Source: an uncultured Paraprevotella sp.
GTDB taxonomy: Bacteria > Bacteroidota > Bacteroidia > Bacteroidales > Bacteroidaceae
DNA length: 37,366 nt
Reading direction: 5' to 3'
Assembly: GCA_944321975.1 (NCBI GenBank)
Contig: CALUNJ010000015.1
Location: 1-37,366, forward strand
In this document: piece by piece, positions 25,682 to 32,168 of the stretch
Layout: each line of letters begins with the position of its first letter
Position numbering within the stretch: the stretch's first letter is position 1
Made by a program: the position numbers and the translations under genes
Notes under the pieces: model-generated
What the model saw: only the letters and a program-made list of their open reading frames with translations
Databases searched by the model: none
What the model was told of the DNA's origin: nothing

Positions 25682-28210
25682 CTACTTGAATATATTCACC
25701 AATGTCGCAATCATTGTGGCAATCGAAGCTGTCGAAGTGCCAATGGTCAAAATTTCGGCCGTGTTCATCTTTGTGCGTTGCGGTTTCGTCGGCACCACGA
25801 TCTCACAGCCCGGCTGAATAGACTTGCTCGACCTCCGGCCCAATTTCTCCACGGCGCCATTCATATAAATGGCATACACCCGAGACTTGTTCGCCCGGTC
25901 GGCATATCCCCCCGCACGCTTGATGTAATAGCTCAAAGGCTTGCCTTCCTCGTAATTCATAGAAATCGGGAACATCACCTCGCCACTGATTTTCACGGTA
26001 TTCGAGAATTGCGGAACAACCAGTTCATCGCCTTCGCGCAACCGGATATCGGCCAAGCCTTTCGGATTGCGCATTGCAGCATCCAAATTGATCGCCACCG
26101 GATAGGTGTTGCCCAAATCCAGCCGCAGCGTCAAAATTGAATCCGCCTTCGCCATATCGAACCCTTTCTCTGAACGCAGGCTTTCCTCATAAAGCTGGAT
26201 TTGTGAGTTTTTCATTGAAATTTCACGCTGCTGACGTTCCTCCTCGGTCAAAGTGCGCTGCAAACGTGCCCCTTTGGCATAAGCCAACGAAGACAAGCCC
26301 CCTGCAGCTTTCACCAAGTCACTCAGACGGTAGTCCTTCGTGTCCATGGCATATTCTCCCGCAAAATTCACCGCTCCGCTTACCTTCACATTGCGTTGCT
26401 TGGAATAAGCCGGACTCTTGCGCACGAAAACTTCATCGTAAGGCAGAAGATGGAAATCGTTGCCTTCTCCAAGTACGAAACCGTCACGCAATGAAAAGCT
26501 ATACGTCTCCGCCAATCTCTCATCATCGGTCACTGCATCCGGATTTTTAATTCGCCGGAACACATCCACGCGAGCCATGGATGCCGCTTCCGTCAATCCT
26601 CCAGCCTGAAGCACCAAGTCTTCTATCGTCGTATTCTCCGCATAGGTGTAAACGCCGGGGAAATTCACCTCACCACTAATCACCAATGTCCGTTCTCCCT
26701 CCATCTCCAATTTGCTGGGAATAAAAAGAAGGTCGTTCTTGCGCAAAGGGACATCGGCCACCGTTCCTGCCATGATGCCTTCCACGTCGACCGCCACCGC
26801 CTCTCTCGACAAGTCCTCTTTCTGGCGATGTATGATGGCCCGCGCCACAAACGCATCCTCTCGCAGTCCGTCGGCCGCCTTGATCAATTGGCGCACAGTC
26901 GAGGCTCCGCCGTCAATCTGGTATTCTCCGGGATGGAACACGGCTCCACGCACTTCCACCATGTTGGAATATCGCGGAATGACAGAATCCACATACAGCG
27001 AATCTCCATCCTTCAGCAAGAATCCGCTCAGGTCGAATTCCCCCACCGTATGCACAGAATATTCCCGGCCGTTTTTGCGCATCAGCCGCACTTTGTCCCG
27101 ATAGGCATCGCCCGTGAATCCGCCAGCATACTCCAAAATGCGCGCCACGCTCTCATCTCCTTTCATCTCATAAAACATCGGGCGTTTCACTTTCCCGCGC
27201 ACTTCCACCAAGCAGTCGTAAGGTCCTACGACGATCACGTCGTTATCGGCCAAGCGCACATCCCCCTGCGTGTTCCCATGGAAAATGTAATCATACACGT
27301 CTATTGTCGCGACCACCCGGCCCTGGCGATATACTTTTATGTCGCGCAACGTTCCGATCTGGCTGATTCCTCCGGCTGCGTAAAGCGCATTAAAAGCCGT
27401 GGACAAGGCACTCAGCGTGTAAGTCCCGGGGGTCACCACTTCGCCCATGACTTGCACCTGCACGGAACGGGTTTCGCCCACGGTCAGCGAAATGTTCGAA
27501 CCTGAATAGAATTTTCCCAATTCTCCCTTCACATAGCTGTTAGCCTCTTTCACCGTCATGCCAGCTATGTTCAGAGGGCCTACGCCTTCTATGACCACAG
27601 TCCCGTCCGGAGAGACAGTGCCCTCAAACGTGTTCTGCGACGCGCCCCATATGTCAATAATCACATTATCCCCCGCACCCAACCGATAATCGGAAGGCGT
27701 GGGAATATTCATGCTCGGCTCAAACGTAAGCATCTCATTGTTGAATATATTGCGCCCGAACACTTGGTTTCCTTCCATCGCGCCCCGATAGTAAATAAGG
27801 GAATCCATCTCCAGCAGCCCGTCCATCTCGTCATTCAACCGCTCACGCCTGACATCCGCATCCAATTCCGCGTTCACGTTCCGCTGCGAACGGATCATGT
27901 AACCATTGCGGCGGTGGCGTTCTTCCCTCGATTCGTTCGTGCGCAAGCGATTGGACGCCGTTTGCGACGCTCCCGTCAAGTCCACGGCGCCCGGCTGCTT
28001 CTGCTGTGCTTCATACTTTTTCCGGATGCGCCGCAACTGTTCCGTGGTCACGCCCCTCTGCATCAATTGCGAAACGATAAACTGCTGGCTCTTGCCTTTC
28101 TCTTGCTGCTCCATCACATAGCGCACGACTTGGTCATCCGACATCGATTGCGCGCACAAAAAACATGCCCAAACACAGGCCAGGCAAGCCAACACTATCT
28201 TTTTTGCCAT
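25682..28210 (-). CDS. Wza-like polysaccharide export protein with multiple SLBB domains
   Basis: An 842-aa exported protein, the likely outer-membrane or periplasmic channel for the polymer. A signal peptide covers about residues 1-21 and ends LCAQ. The polysaccharide-export domain follows around residues 160-240 (PSDYRLGAGDNVIIDIWG). At least six SLBB-type beta-grasp repeats follow, recognisable by RGKVKRPMFYEM, RGAVFHPGEYQI, SGEVNFPGVYTY, SGAVNFAGEYAM and SGEVMFPISMNY, each followed by an AGG-type segment. The C-terminus has a hydrophobic helix (ILTIGTSTASIATMIATL). It is about twice the length of E. coli Wza because of the extra SLBB repeats, which is usual in Bacteroidetes. The ATG at 28210 is chosen for the signal peptide and sits 5 bases after the preceding stop. 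Confidence 0.92.
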   Translation of the reverse strand: MAKKIVLACLACVWACFLCAQSMSDDQVVRYVMEQQEKGKSQQFIVSQLMQRGVTTEQLRRIRKKYEAQQKQPGAVDLTGASQTASNRLRTNESREERHRRNGYMIRSQRNVNAELDADVRRERLNDEMDGLLEMDSLIYYRGAMEGNQVFGRNIFNNEMLTFEPSMNIPTPSDYRLGAGDNVIIDIWGASQNTFEGTVSPDGTVVIEGVGPLNIAGMTVKEANSYVKGELGKFYSGSNISLTVGETRSVQVQVMGEVVTPGTYTLSALSTAFNALYAAGGISQIGTLRDIKVYRQGRVVATIDVYDYIFHGNTQGDVRLADNDVIVVGPYDCLVEVRGKVKRPMFYEMKGDESVARILEYAGGFTGDAYRDKVRLMRKNGREYSVHTVGEFDLSGFLLKDGDSLYVDSVIPRYSNMVEVRGAVFHPGEYQIDGGASTVRQLIKAADGLREDAFVARAIIHRQKEDLSREAVAVDVEGIMAGTVADVPLRKNDLLFIPSKLEMEGERTLVISGEVNFPGVYTYAENTTIEDLVLQAGGLTEAASMARVDVFRRIKNPDAVTDDERLAETYSFSLRDGFVLGEGNDFHLLPYDEVFVRKSPAYSKQRNVKVSGAVNFAGEYAMDTKDYRLSDLVKAAGGLSSLAYAKGARLQRTLTEEERQQREISMKNSQIQLYEESLRSEKGFDMAKADSILTLRLDLGNTYPVAINLDAAMRNPKGLADIRLREGDELVVPQFSNTVKISGEVMFPISMNYEEGKPLSYYIKRAGGYADRANKSRVYAIYMNGAVEKLGRRSSKSIQPGCEIVVPTKPQRTKMNTAEILTIGTSTASIATMIATLVNIFK

Positions 28211-28215
28211 ATCTA

Positions 28216-28848
28216 TCAGAACTTTTTCCCTTTTAAAATGAAACTTACTGTCGTAAATATAATCTTCAGATCCAGCCACAATGAACGACGCTGGAAATAA
28301 TCCAGATCCATCCGCAACCGTATCAGCATCTTCTGCATCGTATCCGTATAACCGTTATACAACGTCGCTTTCGAAGTCAAGCCCGGCCGCATCAGGAAAA
28401 TATATTCATAATCAGAATTCTCTTTCAGTATCAAGTCCACGAAATAACGGCGTTCCGGACGCGGCCCCACAAACGACATGTCGCCGCAAAACACATTCCA
28501 TAACTGTGGAAGCTCATCCAAATGATGCACGCGCAGGAATTTCCCCATCGGTGTAAGCCGCTCATCGTCTTTTTCCGCCAAACGAGGCACGCCGTCTTTT
28601 TCAGAACCTTCCTCCATCGTCCTGAACTTCAGGATATAGAAAGGCCTTTCCTTGTATCCCACCCGTTCCTGCCGGAATATCGCAGGACCTTTTCCTTCCA
28701 ACTTCAACAGCACGTAAATCAACACGAAAAGCGGAGAAAGCACAATCATGCCCAACAATGCGCCCAACATGTCCGCCCCTCTTTTAATCCATCGTTCTTC
28801 GGCGTTCATGCCATCACATACCTCCATATCCACAGATAACTGACTCAT
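28216..28848 (-). CDS. Initiating polyprenyl-phosphate sugar-1-phosphate transferase (monotopic)
   Basis: A 210-aa member of the bacterial sugar transferase family, which starts repeat-unit synthesis by moving a sugar-1-phosphate from a nucleotide sugar to undecaprenyl phosphate. One re-entrant or membrane helix lies at about residues 24-48. The catalytic part has KFRTM (74-78), LDELPQLWNVF (110-120), GDMSFVGPRPE (122-132) and RPGLTS. It is the short, EpsL/PglC-like form without the N-terminal multi-helix domain of WbaP. It is the first gene of the operon, about 62 bases from its promoter. No UpxY-type antiterminator precedes it. Confidence 0.93.
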   Translation of the reverse strand: MSQLSVDMEVCDGMNAEERWIKRGADMLGALLGMIVLSPLFVLIYVLLKLEGKGPAIFRQERVGYKERPFYILKFRTMEEGSEKDGVPRLAEKDDERLTPMGKFLRVHHLDELPQLWNVFCGDMSFVGPRPERRYFVDLILKENSDYEYIFLMRPGLTSKATLYNGYTDTMQKMLIRLRMDLDYFQRRSLWLDLKIIFTTVSFILKGKKF

Positions 28849-28900
28849 TCTATTACGATCCGACTCAAACTCGTTTTTCTTTATTAAACTCTTGGTTGCC

Positions 28901-28942
28901 TATTTTATTGCAAAATAACGATTATTTTTTTTCTCTCCCAAA
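28901..28942 (-). promoter_or_regulatory. Promoter of the polysaccharide operon
   Basis: On the minus strand TTTG (rc of 28939-28942) is followed after 20 bases by TTATTTTG (rc of 28911-28918), one mismatch from TAnnTTTG. The -7 box overlaps an inverted repeat TATTTT/AAAATA (28901-28906, 28912-28917). The long inverted repeats of phase-variable capsule promoters are not seen on either side. Confidence 0.6.
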
Positions 28943-29023
28943 TAAAGTGGAAAAATGCATGCTTTTTATCATCATCCATGAAAAAAACAAGCGCGGAATG
29001 CGCCACAATCCAAAAGAAAACCT

Positions 29024-29035
29024 TAACTTTGCAAA
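29024..29035 (+). promoter_or_regulatory. ssrA promoter -7 box
   Basis: TAACTTTG (29024-29031) matches TAnnTTTG, and its end forms the palindrome TTTGCAAA (29028-29035). The mature tmRNA begins 15 bases later. A -33 TTTG is not visible at the usual distance. Confidence 0.55.
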
Positions 29036-29046
29036 TCCAAACATCC

Positions 29047-29442
29047 GGGGTTGACATGGATTTGACAGCAGGATGGAATGGTATGTAAGCACGCAGAGGC
29101 TCGGCGGCTTCCTCTATAATCTCAGCAGCCAAAAATTTATCTGGCGAAAACAAGTACGCTCTCGCTGCGTAATCGAAGCACAGTAGATTACCTTTATTTC
29201 GGCACCAGGTGCTGAAACGAGACATCACTCGGAAGCTCTGGCTCCGAAGCATTCCGGCAAAGTGGTGCAGCTAAATCGGAGATAGCCGGACGCGGCCTTG
29301 CACGGACGGTGAAATTTTAAAGGATAAGGCGCAAGTCGGTGGCCCGGGTCTTGCTTGCGCACGAAAACCAAAGGCCGGGATAAGCGTGTAGAAAGCGTAT
29401 GGTTTCCCTGTTTGGACGAGGGTTCGATTCCCTCCAGCTCCA
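29047..29442 (+). ncRNA. ssrA: tmRNA (transfer-messenger RNA)
   Basis: Rescues stalled ribosomes with SmpB. The acceptor stem pairs GGGGTTG (29047-29053) with CAGCTCC (29435-29441), and the discriminator A is at 29442. The T arm GGGTTCGATTCCC precedes the 3' strand of the acceptor stem. CCA is not encoded (CGA follows), so it must be added after processing. The tag frame runs from 29128 to 29172 and encodes AKNLSGENKYALAA and then TAA; the ALAA end is the usual proteolysis signal. A strong terminator follows at 29451. The gene is divergent from the polysaccharide operon. Confidence 0.96.
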
Positions 29443-29450
29443 CGACACAC

Positions 29451-29485
29451 AACAGCCGGGCACATCCGTGTCACGGCTGTTTTTT
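29451..29485 (+). terminator. Rho-independent terminator of ssrA
   Basis: AACAGCCG (29451-29458) pairs with CGGCTGTT (29474-29481), with a loop that contains a further small pairing, followed by a run of T. It begins 8 bases after the mature tmRNA end. Confidence 0.9.
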
Positions 29486-29511
29486 CGTTTGCACACATTA
29501 CACGAACTGAT

Positions 29512-30693
29512 ATGAAAGAATTGTCATTAAAGTACGGATGCAATCCGAACCAGAAACCCTCGCGGATTTACATGGCCGAGGGCGAGTTGCCCATCGAAGT
29601 CCTCAACGGAAAGCCGGGGTACATCAACTTCCTGGACGCGCTCAACGGCTGGCAATTGGTCAGGGAACTCAAGGAAGCCACGGGCATGCCTGCGGCCACG
29701 TCCTTCAAACACGTGTCACCCGCCGGAGCCGCCATCGGGCTTCCGCTTTCCGACACGTTAAAAAAAATCTACTTCGTAGACGACGTACAAATCCCGCTCA
29801 CCCCCATCGCCTGCGCCTATGCCAGGGCGAGGGGAGCCGACCGCATGTCGAGTTACGGAGACTTTATCGCCCTGAGCGACACTTGTGACGCGGCCACCGC
29901 CACCCTGATCAAGCGCGAAGTGAGCGACGGCATCATCGCCCCGGGCTACACCGAAGAGGCGCTCGAAATCTTGCGCGCCAAACGCAAGGGCACCTACAAT
30001 GTCATCAAGATAGACCCCCAGTACAGCCCCGACCCGATAGAACACAAACAAGTGTTCGGCATCACGTTCGAACAGGGACGCAATGAGATCAGGCTCAACG
30101 ACCCCGCACTGTTCCAAAACGTCCCCACCACCCGCAAGACTTTCACCGAAGAGGCCAAACGCGACTTGATGATCGCCCTCATCACCTTGAAATACACCCA
30201 AAGCAACTCCGTTTGCTACGTGAAGGACGGACAGGCCATCGGCATCGGCGCAGGACAGCAAAGCCGCATCCACTGCACCCGCCTGGCCGGCAACAAGGCC
30301 GACATCTGGTGGCTCCGCCAGCATCCCAAGGTTATGGCCCTGCCCTTCGTGGAGAAAATCCGCCGCGCAGACCGCGACAACACCATTGACATCTACATCA
30401 GCGAGGATTACATGGATGTGCTGGCCGATGGCGAATGGCAGAAATTCTTCACCGAACGCCCCGAACCGCTCACACGCGAGGAAAAAAAGGAATGGATCGC
30501 CCGCAACACCGGCGTGGCGCTCGGCTCTGACGCGTTCTTCCCCTTCGGGGACAATATCGAACGGGCGCACAAGAGTGGCGTGGAATACGTGGCACAGGCC
30601 GGCGGAAGCGTGCGCGACGACCATGTCATCGAAACCTGCGACAAATACGGCATCACCATGGCCTTCACCGGCATCCGCCTGTTCCATCATTAA
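29512..30693 (+). CDS. Stand-alone AICAR formyltransferase (PurH C-terminal type)
   Basis: A 393-aa cytoplasmic enzyme expected to transfer a formyl group from 10-formyl-tetrahydrofolate to AICAR, giving FAICAR, the penultimate step of IMP synthesis. It matches only the transformylase part of bifunctional PurH (about 510-530 aa); the N-terminal IMP cyclohydrolase domain is absent. The catalytic Lys-His is in SFKHVSPAGAA (Lys66, His67). The conserved NGWQLV (45-50), GQQSRIHC and the C-terminal GGSVRDDHVIE segments are all present. It follows the ssrA terminator and shares its transcript end with a small basic ORF. Cyclisation to IMP must come from another gene outside the window. A run of eight A near 29760 (Leu-Lys-Lys-Ile codons) is in frame and does not break the gene. 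Confidence 0.9.
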   Translation: MKELSLKYGCNPNQKPSRIYMAEGELPIEVLNGKPGYINFLDALNGWQLVRELKEATGMPAATSFKHVSPAGAAIGLPLSDTLKKIYFVDDVQIPLTPIACAYARARGADRMSSYGDFIALSDTCDAATATLIKREVSDGIIAPGYTEEALEILRAKRKGTYNVIKIDPQYSPDPIEHKQVFGITFEQGRNEIRLNDPALFQNVPTTRKTFTEEAKRDLMIALITLKYTQSNSVCYVKDGQAIGIGAGQQSRIHCTRLAGNKADIWWLRQHPKVMALPFVEKIRRADRDNTIDIYISEDYMDVLADGEWQKFFTERPEPLTREEKKEWIARNTGVALGSDAFFPFGDNIERAHKSGVEYVAQAGGSVRDDHVIETCDKYGITMAFTGIRLFHH

Positions 30694-30708
30694 TCCGAGG
30701 ACCTGCTT

Positions 30709-30918
30709 ATGGCCGATTTTGGAGGCGACAACATAGACCAGGTCATCATGGGCGGCATCGTGTTTTCCGGAGGAGCGAAAAAGGCATCCGGGAAATCGCA
30801 ATCCCCAACGAAGACCAAAGCCAAAAAGAAAGCATACGTCACCGGAGCGCACGGCTCGGGGTCTGCCAAGATGAAAGCGGACATCCGGCAACGCCGCGCA
30901 AACCGGCACAAGAAATGA
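30709..30918 (+). CDS. Small basic hypothetical protein
   Basis: A 69-aa frame begins 15 bases after the formyltransferase stop, with GAGGA about 8 bases before its ATG, and ends 10 bases before a strong terminator. The position makes translation plausible. The product has no signal peptide. It has a Gly/Ile-rich start (DNIDQVIMGGIVFSGG) and a Lys/Arg-rich rest (KTKAKKKAY, KADIRQRRANRHKK), so it could bind nucleic acid or the ribosome, but no family is recognised. It may be a real short gene or a chance frame in GC-rich DNA; the tight fit between stop codon and terminator favours a gene. Confidence 0.5.
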   Translation: MADFGGDNIDQVIMGGIVFSGGAKKASGKSQSPTKTKAKKKAYVTGAHGSGSAKMKADIRQRRANRHKK

Positions 30919-30928
30919 CATCGACCCC

Positions 30929-30964
30929 AAGAGGGTGTGCCGAGACGAGGGCGCACCCTCTTTT
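30929..30964 (+). terminator. Rho-independent terminator after the formyltransferase unit
   Basis: AAGAGGGTGTGC (30929-30940) pairs with GCGCACCCTCTT (30951-30962) with one G-U pair and a 10-base loop, followed by T residues. It closes the transcript carrying the formyltransferase and the small basic ORF. Confidence 0.9.
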
Positions 30965-31057
30965 CCCGGCTCCACGCATGCGGTTGAAAGCCGCCCGAAA
31001 AAAAAGCGCGGGGTTTTCTAACAAATATGATATTTTCTTATTCTTTTCTAACCCTCC

Positions 31058-31113
31058 TTGCCGGACTGCGGATTTTGTGTAACTTGCAGGCCCATTGGGA
31101 CAATTTTGTGTAA
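31058..31113 (+). promoter_or_regulatory. Possible promoter and direct repeats before the OmpA-family gene
   Basis: TTG (31058-31060), 19 bases, then TAACTTGC (31080-31087) is a weak match to the consensus. The 11-base sequence ATTTTGTGTAA occurs twice, at 31072-31082 and 31103-31113, exactly 31 bases apart, which is about three helical turns. The first copy overlaps the putative -7 box. This could be a regulator-binding site. Confidence 0.35.
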
Positions 31114-31140
31114 AATAAGGCAATAATATAAATTAAGTTT

Positions 31141-32058
31141 ATGAAAAATCGTTCGTTAATTTGCTATGCGCTTCTCTCCGGCACCTTGTTGCTGCCGGGA
31201 TGTGTGAGCAAAAAACAGTTTGCGCAACTGGAGTCTGACTACAAGCAATTGCAGACGGAAAAAGCAGGACTGGACAAAAATTACCAGGATGCCAAAATGA
31301 AACTGGTGGCTTGCGGGACCAACGCCAAGAGCCTGGAAGAGCGCCTGGCCGAAGCCCAAAAGGCCAACGAGGACTTGCGCGCGTCGTATTCCGCACTGCA
31401 AAATTCCCTGGACAAGAGCATCCAGCAAAACTCACAAGGGAACATCAACATTTCCAAGCTGGTCGATGAAATCAACGCGTCCAACAAGTTCATCAAACAA
31501 CTGGTGGAGGCCAAGGACAAGTCCGACTCGTTAAACATGGTGCTGACCAACAACCTGACCCGTTCGCTGAGCCGCGAAGAAATGGAAGAAGTGGACGTGA
31601 AGGTGCTGAAGGGTGTGGTCTACATCTCCCTGGCCGACAACATGCTCTACAAGTCCGGCAGCTATGAGATCAACGAACGCGCCGGAGAGACCCTGAGCAA
31701 GATCGCCAAAATCATCAAAGACTACAAGGAATATGACGTCTTGATCGAAGGCAACACGGACACAGACCCCATTTCCCGCCCCAACATCCGCAACAACTGG
31801 GATTTAAGTACACTGCGCGCCTCTTCCGTGGTGCAGGCCTTGCAGAATGAATACGGCGTGGATCCCAAACGGCTCACGGCCGCCGGGCGCGGAGAATACA
31901 ACCCCATCGCGTCCAACGACACTCCGCTGGGCAAGCAACGCAACCGGCGCACGCAGATCATCATCACGCCGAAACTCGACCAGTTCATGGACCTGATCGA
32001 CCAGGCTCCCGAGTCGGCCGAGAACAGCGATTCGCTCCAAGTCGGCGCAACAAATTAA
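31141..32058 (+). CDS. OmpA-family peptidoglycan-associated lipoprotein
   Basis: A 305-aa lipoprotein with a signal peptide ending in the lipobox LLPGC (Cys21). Residues about 28-155 are strongly helical and predicted coiled coil (QLESDYKQLQTEKAGLDKNY, then AEAQKANEDL), like the periplasmic spacers of such proteins. The C-terminal OmpA/MotB domain (about 160-285) has the peptidoglycan-binding signature: IEGNTDTDP, the conserved NNWDLSTLRASSVVQAL and GRGEYNPIASN. It should tie the outer membrane to the cell wall. The gene stands alone: it lies about 175 bases downstream of the preceding terminator and is followed by a very strong one. Confidence 0.93.
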   Translation: MKNRSLICYALLSGTLLLPGCVSKKQFAQLESDYKQLQTEKAGLDKNYQDAKMKLVACGTNAKSLEERLAEAQKANEDLRASYSALQNSLDKSIQQNSQGNINISKLVDEINASNKFIKQLVEAKDKSDSLNMVLTNNLTRSLSREEMEEVDVKVLKGVVYISLADNMLYKSGSYEINERAGETLSKIAKIIKDYKEYDVLIEGNTDTDPISRPNIRNNWDLSTLRASSVVQALQNEYGVDPKRLTAAGRGEYNPIASNDTPLGKQRNRRTQIIITPKLDQFMDLIDQAPESAENSDSLQVGATN

Positions 32059-32084
32059 AAGATTTGTCACATCAGGGCATAATT

Positions 32085-32129
32085 CGCCCGGTTTTGCCGT
32101 TTTTATCGGGCAAAACCGGGCGTTTTTTT
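32085..32129 (+). terminator. Strong rho-independent terminator of the OmpA-family gene
   Basis: CGCCCGGTTTTGCC (32085-32098) pairs perfectly with GGCAAAACCGGGCG (32109-32122), giving 14 pairs with a 10-base loop, followed by seven T. It starts 27 bases after the stop codon. Confidence 0.95.
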
Positions 32130-32142
32130 GAATCTTTTGCCG

Positions 32143-32157
32143 TATCTTTGCCCAAAG
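32143..32157 (+). promoter_or_regulatory. Promoter -7 box of the endonuclease gene
   Basis: TATCTTTG (32143-32150) matches TAnnTTTG and is followed by CAAAG (32153-32157), so CTTTG-CC-CAAAG forms a small inverted repeat. The ATG is 18 bases after the -7 box. No -33 TTTG is at the usual distance; the spacing to the terminator T-run is too short. Confidence 0.55.
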
Positions 32158-32168
32158 TGGATTTATCA

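Noticed and set aside
29225-29543. Minus-strand frames coding ELEGIEPSSKQGNHT-like and AGGNRTLVQTGKPYAFY-like peptides
   Set aside because: They are antisense to the 3' part of tmRNA. Peptides of this kind are familiar false protein annotations opposite tmRNA and tRNA 3' ends.
29759-29766. A run of eight A in the formyltransferase gene, considered as a programmed slippage site
   Set aside because: The gene is complete and in frame across the run, and no overlapping alternative frame of interest follows.
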